Assembly: GCA_964403285.1 (NCBI GenBank)
Contig: CAYOFG010000041.1
Coordinates: 1-13,081, forward strand
DNA from: WVXT01 sp964403285
GTDB taxonomy: Bacteria > UBA6262 > WVXT01
Length of the DNA stretch: 13,081 bases
Direction of reading: 5' to 3'
The position numbers and the translations under genes were made by a program. Of the stretch, positions 5,977 through 12,962 are shown piece by piece. How positions within the stretch are numbered: position 1 is the first letter of the stretch; each line of letters begins with the position of its first letter. The notes under the pieces are model-generated. The model had not been told where the DNA came from, searched no databases, and saw nothing but the letters and a program-made list of their open reading frames with translations.

Positions 5977-7785
5977 ATGGAAAAGAATATTAGATCAATA
6001 ATGAATGACATTATTAAGGGAATTAAATTTGCTCTGGGCTTGGGCCTGACTTTAGGATTTGTCATTGGTGTCATAAAAGGTGTGAGTCTGGTCTGCTCGA
6101 ATAGATACTTACAGGAGTCATTATACAATCTTGCTTTACATGAGATACAACTTAATCTTAATAGTGTAATACTAAAATCAGTTATATTAGCTATCGTGCC
6201 AGTTCTACTTATCACCATTGCTGTAAGTGTAATTAGAAGTTATAGAGAAAGAGGATTAGCAATTATTTCTTCTCTTATGATATTGTTATACATAGGTAGC
6301 TTTAGACGAATAACCCACCTCAATTACCTTTTATTTGTTTTACTAGTTTATGGACTAGTCTATCCCATCGGTATCAGTGTAAAATTGCGTGAGAAATTTG
6401 GTTTCTTAAAAAAAGTAATTAAAGGGAAACCGATACTGGTGCTAATTATCTTAATCCTTATCTTTAATGGATTTATCTACTTTTATCGGTTGACTAATCA
6501 CTCTGAAGGTGCAAATATAATCCTAATCTCTATTGATGCCTTAAGGGCAGACCACCTGAGTTGTTATGGATATCATAGAAATACATCCCCAAACATTGAC
6601 AGGATAGCAACTCAGGGTGTACTATTTAAAAATGCCTTTAGCCAGGCTACCTGGACTCTTCCTTCCCACGCTTCAATCTTCCTCTCACAGTATGTCTGGA
6701 GTCATACTGTGAAGAACCCTCGTACAGAAAGATTAACTTATTCGTACACTACGCTGGCTGAAATCTTGAAAAATGAGAATTATGCCACTGCTGCCTTCAC
6801 CGGTGGGATACTGCTTTCATCCAAATACGGGTTTAATCAAGGATTTGAAATTTGTGACGATGGGATTCCAAGAAGACGCGCCCGTCAGGAAATAGCATCC
6901 TATATTGATAAATTGTTAAGTTGGTTAGAATCTGTCGGAAACAGAAAATTCTTCCTATTCATCCATACTTACGACGTCCATCAACCATACAATCCTCCCG
7001 CCCCATATTTTGACTTATATACGAGAGAATTTTATGAGGGGAAGCACTTAAAGAATTCAAAAGGCATTGACGTTCAGAAAATTGATGCTTCAAAGCTTAC
7101 CCTAGAAGAGCTCAATTACATTATCGCTGTGTATGATGGGGGCATCAATTATGTTGATTACCAATTAGGAAAGATATTTGAGAAGTTAAACCAACTGGGT
7201 ATTAATGACAATACAATTATAATCTTGACCGCTGACCATGGAGAAGGGTTCAAGGAGCATGGTAAACTGAGACATGGTTACAAGCCATACATCGAACTGG
7301 TACATGTTCCTTTGATAATGAAAGGACCGGGAATACCCAGGAATAGAGTTTATGACAACTCGGTTCAGCTTATTGACATTGTCCCAACTATCCTTGAGAT
7401 TCTGGATATGCCTCAAAGAAAAGAGATGCAGGGGAGAAGCATATTGGCTCTAATGAAAAATTGCCTGCTTGAAGAGGTTTTCAAAACCTACAGCTTCGGA
7501 CACGATAAAGATAAATATGAACAGCCGTTTTCAATGTCCCTGAGAACAGAAGAGTGGACATATATTATGGACCAGGATGGACCCGATGAGCTGTACAATA
7601 GGATAAATGACCCGAAAGAACAGAACAACATAATCGAAAAGAAACCATTCATCGCTCAAAAGTTGAAGAAGGAATTGGAAGATTTCATAGCTTTGACAAG
7701 CGAAGAAAAGCTGCAGGTAACGGAGAAAGTCCATATAGATGAAGAACTAAAGCAACAATTAAAGTCGTTAGGTTACTTACATTAA
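5977..7785 (+). CDS. Membrane-anchored sulfatase-fold protein, copy 2 (5-TM, Thr nucleophile)
   Basis: This 602-residue tandem paralogue of the preceding gene is roughly 70-75% identical by eye, with the same layout. About five N-terminal helices (16-40, 64-86, 94-109, 115-135, 151-170) precede an outward-facing sulfatase-superfamily domain. Residues visible are D187 (SIDALRADH), T227 in TWTLPSHAS with the canonical Pro229, D420 and H421 (TADHGE), and H428 and H433. The N-terminal membrane part is the more diverged; the catalytic domain and last 60 residues are nearly the same, with long stretches almost identical in DNA. AGAGGA at 5965-5970 gives a good ribosome binding site. It is separated from copy 1 by a 98-bp GC-rich spacer and is probably cotranscribed. 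The two copies may differ in substrate, or may form a transferase pair in which one is a primase, as seen for LtaP/LtaS in Listeria (known family precedent, not shown here). Confidence 0.88.
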   Translation: MEKNIRSIMNDIIKGIKFALGLGLTLGFVIGVIKGVSLVCSNRYLQESLYNLALHEIQLNLNSVILKSVILAIVPVLLITIAVSVIRSYRERGLAIISSLMILLYIGSFRRITHLNYLLFVLLVYGLVYPIGISVKLREKFGFLKKVIKGKPILVLIILILIFNGFIYFYRLTNHSEGANIILISIDALRADHLSCYGYHRNTSPNIDRIATQGVLFKNAFSQATWTLPSHASIFLSQYVWSHTVKNPRTERLTYSYTTLAEILKNENYATAAFTGGILLSSKYGFNQGFEICDDGIPRRRARQEIASYIDKLLSWLESVGNRKFFLFIHTYDVHQPYNPPAPYFDLYTREFYEGKHLKNSKGIDVQKIDASKLTLEELNYIIAVYDGGINYVDYQLGKIFEKLNQLGINDNTIIILTADHGEGFKEHGKLRHGYKPYIELVHVPLIMKGPGIPRNRVYDNSVQLIDIVPTILEILDMPQRKEMQGRSILALMKNCLLEEVFKTYSFGHDKDKYEQPFSMSLRTEEWTYIMDQDGPDELYNRINDPKEQNNIIEKKPFIAQKLKKELEDFIALTSEEKLQVTEKVHIDEELKQQLKSLGYLH

Positions 7786-7811
7786 TCAGTCTACAATGTT
7801 CTGTTCTTAAA

Positions 7812-7835
7812 ACCTCCCTTTCGGGAGGACTCCAG
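7812..7835 (-). terminator. GNRA-loop hairpin terminator (24-bp dispersed repeat, copy A)
   Basis: CCTCCCTTTCGGGAGG (7813-7828) forms a 6-bp GC-rich stem. Read on the minus strand the loop is GAAA, a stable GNRA tetraloop, and the stem is followed by TTTT. It lies 20 bp past the stop of the minus-strand radical SAM gene and would end that transcript. A second short stem, TCCAG (7831-7835) with CTGGA (7841-7845), lies just before it on that strand. The same 24 bp recur at 11107-11130. Confidence 0.65.
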
Positions 7836-7854
7836 CAAACCTGGATCTGACTAT

Positions 7855-9060
7855 TTACTTCAGGAAGAGTTTAACGCCATAGTAAGTTCTAAAAAGTAGG
7901 CGCATCAGTGTAAGTTTACAGCTATAGATGAAATCATCAAAGCCGTAACCTTCCATAAAATACCTTCCTTCGTAGGGCAAGACTACCAAGCTTACTCTTA
8001 TTTTTGGAGCAATGTCGGTGGGAATCGAGTTCTTTTTGCAAGCTTCATACATATGACGGAAAATTAGGAGCATATTCTCAAACTTTGGTGAAGGCTTTGT
8101 CTGGTAATCTGTGCCTGCCAGAGGACGGAATATGCAGATAGTGGGAAACGCTCCTATACTAGTAATATAATCTATTGCTTTAAATGTGTCTTCAATTGGC
8201 TCTAAACCAGCAATAATCTCGCCAGAAACTTTACCTTTGCCCATCTTTCCTACTGTATACTCCATAGCCCTGAAAAAAGTCTCCTGACCTAAAGTTTTTG
8301 CCTTACCAGGACAGACTTCCTGAAATACTTCCTTATTGAAAAATTCAAAGCAGAATGAGAAATGGTCTGCTCCCATTTCCATCATCATATCATATTTGGA
8401 CAGTTCTTTCTGTGGTGGGCATTGGACTCCGATTAAAAGACCTGTCTCTTCCTTGACCGCCTTTACATAGGGAGCCAGAATATCTAAAGCCTCTCCTTCA
8501 CAGTAACCAGTATTGAAATGGACGAACGTGATTCTCGACTCTTTTCGAGCAGCGACTGCAGTCTCCACCACGTCCTGGACACTCTTCTCCGCCTCTTCAG
8601 TAACTCCCACATTGAGTCCTGTGGCACAGAACTTGCAATTCTGTCTTGGCTCACTCAACCAATAGCTGCACATTCTGGCTGGATATATTGCTAAATATGT
8701 ACCCTGCAACATACCCACTCTGGACATCAGGGTCCCGTTACTTGTTCTCTTACAATACCATAGAGGCTGGGGTGGTATTGTGACTTGCCATAAGTCACTT
8801 CCTTCTTTTGTTATGTAATATCTGCCACTTCTTTTTATCAGAAGATAAGGACTCTCCTTAGCAAAATCTTCCAGAATAGGTATGTTAGCGTATAGTTTAT
8901 CCGGAAGAATCATCTCCAGTCCACTTCCCAGCCCCGCTCTTATGCGGGAAACCAGGCGAGCATCCTTCTCCAAATCGCAGGTATGGTCAATCCTCATACC
9001 TTTGCAGAATAGATCTAACTTCAATATTCCTGGATTCAACTTTTCCCATTGTTTATTCAT
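7855..9060 (-). CDS. Radical SAM protein with atypical C-x10-C-x2-C cluster motif
   Basis: This 401-residue protein has an N-terminal region of about 115 residues without a domain I recognise, then a radical SAM core. The iron-sulfur ligands appear to be C131, C142 and C145 (CSYWLSEPRQNCKFC), so the first spacing is ten residues instead of the usual three. NCKFCATG with an aromatic before the last Cys is typical of the superfamily. Supporting core features are the TFVHFNTGYCEGEALD stretch (178-193, a likely SAM-binding strand region), GVQCPP (211-216) and GEIIAGLEP (280-288), which resembles the biotin-synthase-like branch. The gene starts 1 bp after the stop of the phosphodiesterase gene, so the two are translationally coupled and probably act together. 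Substrate unknown; it would perform a radical-based change on a small molecule, lipid or cofactor in the cytoplasm. Family assignment is fairly secure. Confidence 0.85.
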   Translation of the reverse strand: MNKQWEKLNPGILKLDLFCKGMRIDHTCDLEKDARLVSRIRAGLGSGLEMILPDKLYANIPILEDFAKESPYLLIKRSGRYYITKEGSDLWQVTIPPQPLWYCKRTSNGTLMSRVGMLQGTYLAIYPARMCSYWLSEPRQNCKFCATGLNVGVTEEAEKSVQDVVETAVAARKESRITFVHFNTGYCEGEALDILAPYVKAVKEETGLLIGVQCPPQKELSKYDMMMEMGADHFSFCFEFFNKEVFQEVCPGKAKTLGQETFFRAMEYTVGKMGKGKVSGEIIAGLEPIEDTFKAIDYITSIGAFPTICIFRPLAGTDYQTKPSPKFENMLLIFRHMYEACKKNSIPTDIAPKIRVSLVVLPYEGRYFMEGYGFDDFIYSCKLTLMRLLFRTYYGVKLFLK

Positions 9061-9061
9061 C

Positions 9062-11101
9062 TCAATTAACTGTAAGAAATCTTATGGGTTTTCCATCCAT
9101 CTCTTCTGGAATAGGCAGGTTGAAAATCTCAAGGACTGTAGGAGCGATGTCAATAATAGAAGGTGATTCTCGAGTGAATTTCTTATTGGAAAGAAAGATT
9201 CCTTTAGTTATGGAGGGATCAAAGGAACAATGGTCTCCGCTCCAGTTTGATTTATTTTCCACAATTATTTCAGGAGGGATACCTCCCAGTGCAGTCTGCC
9301 AGGATACTCTGTAACCCTCGTTAAAGCCGACTACCAGGTCAGGAGCTTCATTAAGATACTCTCCTTTGTAAATATTTTCTCTCTTATACACATCCACTAT
9401 CACTTTTTTACCACTTGCCTGGTCTGTTAACTTCTTCAGTTTGGTTACTATTTCTTCCCTTAAACCATTGTACTCATCGCCTGGCTCTATTATTCCATAT
9501 ATTTCTCTACCTTTTAGATTCACATAAATACAACCCAGCCCCAAGGCATATGCCTTAGTTCTCTGCCAGTCAACATTTGGCCAGAACTCTCCCCTGCCAA
9601 AAAGGTCTTCCAATTTATATTCTTTCCCTTTCTCAGATGAGAGCCTCATATAGCCATTCTTCACCAGCCAGGTATTAAGGTTCACTGCCTTCCTGAACGG
9701 ATGGAAACCGTGGTCGGAAATTACAAAAAGAGTAGTGCTCTCATCCACAAAAGGCATAACTTCTCCTATTATTTCGTCCATCTTCTGGTAAACTTTCAAG
9801 ATGGCATCGCCATATTTCTCTGCTTTCTCTCTATCATAAGCAGGATGAGTCTCATCAATCAATCTCCAGAACATATGCTGCACCCTGTCGCTCGCTTGAA
9901 ATACAAAGATGAACAGGGCAAAGTCTTTCTTTTTTAACTCGTTCATCATTATTTCCTGTCGCTGATTCTCGGTGTAGAAGAGGTCCTCTAAAAAAGTCTT
10001 CTCGTCAATTCTATCTTCGCTGAGAGCCCAGGTGTCGATAGCCCAGCCCAGGGTCTTATATAGCCCTATCTCTTCAGCCAGTTTTCTGCAAAACGATTCT
10101 GGATAAGAAATGGGAAAGGGGGGCTTTTTGGGATAGAAGTTTATCGGGCATAGATAGAGTTTAAATTCAGGCTTGATACTTATCAAATAGAATCTTCCCA
10201 TTCCGTACACTTTAATTAAAGGATTCATCTTAAACTTAATCACAAACCAGTCGCTCCAGTTGCCCACATCCATCTTCTCTTCTCTATCCTGGACTTTTAC
10301 TATCGCTTGTTTATCGTTGACTATCTCAATTTCCAGAGGAACCAATATATCTTCACGCCTCCTCGATAATCTATTCCTTGGCCCGTAAATCAGAGTCTTT
10401 ATTTTTTTACCTTTTATCTTAACTTGGGTTATTTTTCCTCCCATCTCCGTATCGCCTTCTTTGCTCACATCGGTAGCGTAATAAGAAAAAGTCCCCTGTG
10501 TCCCGCGAATATCGGGTACACCCAGACCGGAAAGAAGTCTCCCTCTTGCAACCTTCTCGGGAGGAAATGTGACTGGTGCCTGTAGAACTATGCATTTAAG
10601 CCCATTCCGGGAGGCTATCTGCCAGAAAGACGTTCCTTTTCTATTGCAGGTAACGCTCGGTTTTTTCACAGGAAATAGTCTTAATAAGAAATTTCCTTCG
10701 CTGAAGGAGGTAATGGCGAGGTCGGGCATATAAGTCTGAGGGTCTCTTCTGAGGAAATCGAAGACGGACGTCTTACCTGGATTGGTGCCCGTGGCAAAGC
10801 TTGACCAGGCAACAGGCGATTCCGCAGGATTAGTTGTTCCCAACTCTAAGAAAGTTCCTCTTTCTTGAAGACTTTTTAGGTTGGGAAGTCTCCCTTCTTC
10901 CATCCACTCCGATAACAAATCCGGGTCAATTCCGTCAAATCCCAAAATAATGACCTTCTTCTTTAAGAGACCAGGGTTTGCTCGTTTCTTAACAGAATTA
11001 GAAAAAAAGAGCCCTGCGGAAATGGACAAAACAAGTATGCTTATAAATAATAAGAGAACCGACTTTCTCTTAAAAAAAGTAAAAAAAGGGGTCAGAGTCA
11101 T
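9062..11101 (-). CDS. Membrane-anchored type I phosphodiesterase/nucleotide pyrophosphatase-like protein
   Basis: This 679-residue alkaline-phosphatase-superfamily protein has one N-terminal hydrophobic anchor (about 14-33), placing the catalytic domain outside the membrane. The full two-metal site can be traced: D56 (ILGFDGIDP), nucleophile S95 in NPAESPVAWSSFATG, D405 and H409 (ASDRVQHMFW), D463 and H464 (VISDHGFHP), and H624 (SGDHCSF). Known relatives cleave phosphodiesters or nucleotide-linked substrates, so it may act on phospho-lipids or glycans of the envelope. About residues 200-330 form an insert between the nucleophile and the D405 site. The ATG at 11101-11099 and the first six codons lie inside one dispersed repeat, and the GGGAGG ribosome site six bases upstream lies inside another. 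The coupled radical SAM gene follows after 1 bp. Promoter not recognised; read-through from groEL is possible. The exact substrate is unknown. Confidence 0.88.
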   Translation of the reverse strand: MTLTPFFTFFKRKSVLLLFISILVLSISAGLFFSNSVKKRANPGLLKKKVIILGFDGIDPDLLSEWMEEGRLPNLKSLQERGTFLELGTTNPAESPVAWSSFATGTNPGKTSVFDFLRRDPQTYMPDLAITSFSEGNFLLRLFPVKKPSVTCNRKGTSFWQIASRNGLKCIVLQAPVTFPPEKVARGRLLSGLGVPDIRGTQGTFSYYATDVSKEGDTEMGGKITQVKIKGKKIKTLIYGPRNRLSRRREDILVPLEIEIVNDKQAIVKVQDREEKMDVGNWSDWFVIKFKMNPLIKVYGMGRFYLISIKPEFKLYLCPINFYPKKPPFPISYPESFCRKLAEEIGLYKTLGWAIDTWALSEDRIDEKTFLEDLFYTENQRQEIMMNELKKKDFALFIFVFQASDRVQHMFWRLIDETHPAYDREKAEKYGDAILKVYQKMDEIIGEVMPFVDESTTLFVISDHGFHPFRKAVNLNTWLVKNGYMRLSSEKGKEYKLEDLFGRGEFWPNVDWQRTKAYALGLGCIYVNLKGREIYGIIEPGDEYNGLREEIVTKLKKLTDQASGKKVIVDVYKRENIYKGEYLNEAPDLVVGFNEGYRVSWQTALGGIPPEIIVENKSNWSGDHCSFDPSITKGIFLSNKKFTRESPSIIDIAPTVLEIFNLPIPEEMDGKPIRFLTVN

Positions 11102-11104
11102 TTT
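11083..11104 (+). repeat. 22-bp dispersed repeat, copy 1 (carries the phosphodiesterase start codon)
   Basis: Core GGGGTCAGAGTCAT flanked by A and T runs. It is identical to 11145-11166 and to the reverse complement of 11230-11251. On the minus strand its ATGACTCTGACCCC supplies the initiation codon and first residues (MTLTPF) of the phosphodiesterase. Confidence 0.85.
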
Positions 11105-11106
11105 TT

Positions 11107-11130
11107 ACCTCCCTTTCGGGAGGACTCCAG
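11107..11130 (-). promoter_or_regulatory. GNRA hairpin carrying the Shine-Dalgarno site (24-bp repeat, copy B)
   Basis: The 24 bp are identical to 7812-7835. On the minus strand it reads CCTCCCGAAAGGGAGG, a 6-bp stem closed by a GAAA loop. The 3' arm GGGAGG sits six bases before the phosphodiesterase ATG and is its only visible Shine-Dalgarno sequence. When folded, the hairpin would hide the ribosome site. The copy at 7812-7835 instead looks like a terminator. Confidence 0.6.
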
Positions 11131-11144
11131 AAAAGGAGAAATAG

Positions 11145-11251
11145 AAAAAGGGGTCAGAGTCATTTTCTCGTCCCCATCTGTTAATCTCGGCATAACTGAA
11201 TTAAAAAGGACAAACTACATCTATGGGGAAAAATGACTCTGACCCCTTTTT
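11145..11251. repeat. 107-bp imperfect palindromic element with 22-bp terminal inverted repeats
   Basis: The ends are a perfect 22-bp inverted pair: 11145-11166 (core GGGGTCAGAGTCAT) and 11230-11251 (core ATGACTCTGACCCC). A further inner pair follows, TCCCCAT (11171-11177) with ATGGGGA (11223-11229), leaving about 45 bp of unique centre. This is a MITE- or BIME-like arrangement, like paired REP elements mobilised in trans by REP-associated tyrosine transposases; that link is inferred, as no transposase lies here. It sits 11 bp past the groEL stop. On the minus strand the second arm ends in TTTTT, so it may also end groEL transcription. No gene is seen in 11102-11262. Confidence 0.7.
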
Positions 11252-11262
11252 GTTCTTTTTGT

Positions 11263-12879
11263 TTAATACATACCACCGCCAGGCATAGGAGGCATGGCAG
11301 GTTTCTCCTCAGGTATGTCGGTTACCAAGGATTCTGTAGTCAACAATATTGAAGCGATACTGGCTGCATTCTCAAGGGCCAACCGGGCTACCTTAGCCGG
11401 GTCAACAATGCCTACTTTCATATGCTCTACGTATTTTCCACTCTCAGCATCTAATCCCACGCCCGGGGGGCTCTTCCTAACTTTCTCCACAACCACAGAG
11501 CCTTCAAAACCGGCATTCTCCGCAATCTGTCTTATAGGCTCTTCTAAGGCCTTCTTAATGATATTCATCCCCGTCTGTTCATCTGCGTCTTCTGCCTTCA
11601 ATTTTGAAACAGCCTCGACTGCTGCCAAGAGCACTATTCCGCCACCGGGTATTATCCCCTCTTCCACAGCGGCTCTAGTAGCGTGCATGGCATCTTCAAT
11701 CTTGAACTTTTTTGCTTTCATCTCGGTCTCAGTAGCTGCCCCCACATTGATTACAGCTACTCCTCCCACTAACTTCGCCAGCCGCTCCTGGAGCTTCTCT
11801 TTATCGTAATCCGAATCCGTTTCCTCTATCTGTTTCTTAATTTGCGTAATTCTTGCATTTATATCTTTCTTTTCTCCAGTACCCCCCACAATTGTGGTAT
11901 TTTCCTTATCGACGGTCACCCTCTTTGTCTGGCCAAGCATATCCAGGGTTGCTTTTTCAAGTTTCATTCCCATCTCTTCCGAAATTACCGTTCCCTTTGT
12001 GAGAGTTGCAATATCCTGTAACATCTCTTTTCGGCGGTCCCCAAAGCCCGGGGCCTTGACTGCTGCACACTTCAGCGTTCCCCTCAATTTATTGACCACC
12101 AATGTGGCCAGAGCTTCTCCTTCTATATCTTCAGCTATGATGACGAAAGGCCTGCCCGTTTGAATAATTTTTTCCAATATCGGCAGGAGGTCTTGCATAG
12201 AACTGATTTTCTTATCGGTAAGCAGAACATAGGCATCTTCCAGAACCGCTTCCATCCTTTCAGCGTCGGTAACAAAATATGGGGAGATATACCCCCTGTC
12301 AAACTGCATCCCTTCTACAATGTCTACAGTGGTAGCAGCGCCTTTTCCTTCCTCCACTGTAATCACTCCGTCTTTACCCACCTTATCCATAGCATCAGCA
12401 ATTAAGTTCCCAATTTCATGACTGTTGGCAGCTATGGAAGCTACCTGGGCAATTTCCTCTTTAGTTTTCACATCTTTTTTCTGCTGTTTTATCTCGTTTA
12501 CCACTGCCTTGACTGCCCTATCAATTCCCCTCTTAACATGAATAGCGTCGGCTCCAGCAGTAATGTTCTTTATTCCTTCACGCACAATTGCCTGGGTAAG
12601 GAGAGTTGCTGTAGTAGTACCGTCGCCAGTGTCGTCGTTTGTTTTGGAGGCAACCTCTTTTACCAATTGTGCCCCCATATTCTCAAAGGGATCCTTAAGT
12701 TCAATCTCTTTGGCTATGGTCACCCCGTCATTGGTAATGGTCGGTGAACCAAATTTCTTATCCAGAACTACGTACTTACCCTTTGGCCCAAGAGTGATTC
12801 TGACCACATTTGCCAGCTGGTCCACACCACTCATTATTGCCCGCATTGCCTCTTCATTGAACTTCATTTGCTTTGCCAT
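11263..12879 (-). CDS. groL: Chaperonin GroEL (60 kDa, HSP60)
   Basis: This 538-residue group I chaperonin forms double heptameric rings that fold cytoplasmic proteins with ATP and the GroES lid. The ATP-site blocks are intact: LGPKGKYVVLDKKFGSP (30-46), TNDGVTIAKEIE (49-60) with D51, and NDDTGDGTTTATLL (81-94) with the ATPase Asp at D86. The signature AAVEEGIIPGGG lies near 402-413. The C-terminal tail is short (PPMPGGGMY), with only one GGM unit in place of the longer repeat of E. coli. Length is normal for the family. The ATG at 12879 follows a strong GGAGG site. groES lies 83 bp upstream on the same strand, the usual groESL order. The spacer between them shows no clear promoter, so control is probably upstream of groES, outside the window. 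Confidence 0.98.
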   Translation of the reverse strand: MAKQMKFNEEAMRAIMSGVDQLANVVRITLGPKGKYVVLDKKFGSPTITNDGVTIAKEIELKDPFENMGAQLVKEVASKTNDDTGDGTTTATLLTQAIVREGIKNITAGADAIHVKRGIDRAVKAVVNEIKQQKKDVKTKEEIAQVASIAANSHEIGNLIADAMDKVGKDGVITVEEGKGAATTVDIVEGMQFDRGYISPYFVTDAERMEAVLEDAYVLLTDKKISSMQDLLPILEKIIQTGRPFVIIAEDIEGEALATLVVNKLRGTLKCAAVKAPGFGDRRKEMLQDIATLTKGTVISEEMGMKLEKATLDMLGQTKRVTVDKENTTIVGGTGEKKDINARITQIKKQIEETDSDYDKEKLQERLAKLVGGVAVINVGAATETEMKAKKFKIEDAMHATRAAVEEGIIPGGGIVLLAAVEAVSKLKAEDADEQTGMNIIKKALEEPIRQIAENAGFEGSVVVEKVRKSPPGVGLDAESGKYVEHMKVGIVDPAKVARLALENAASIASILLTTESLVTDIPEEKPAMPPMPGGGMY

Positions 12880-12962
12880 TTCAATTCCTCCTTCAAGTTG
12901 ACTTAATAAATAATTGACCTATCAACATTTCAATTAATAAACCCATAATGCGTGTTTATCTT

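Noticed and set aside
4079..7785. Tandem paralogues as an assembly duplication artefact
   Set aside because: The copies differ at many amino acids and in length (599 versus 602), with both frames intact.
11083..11251. Three repeat copies considered as a CRISPR array
   Set aside because: One copy is inverted, spacers differ in length (40 and 63 bp), and no cas genes are present.
11294..11809. 171-codon open frame antisense to groEL
   Set aside because: It is a shadow of the highly conserved groEL coding sequence, with Ser/Ala-rich low-information translation.
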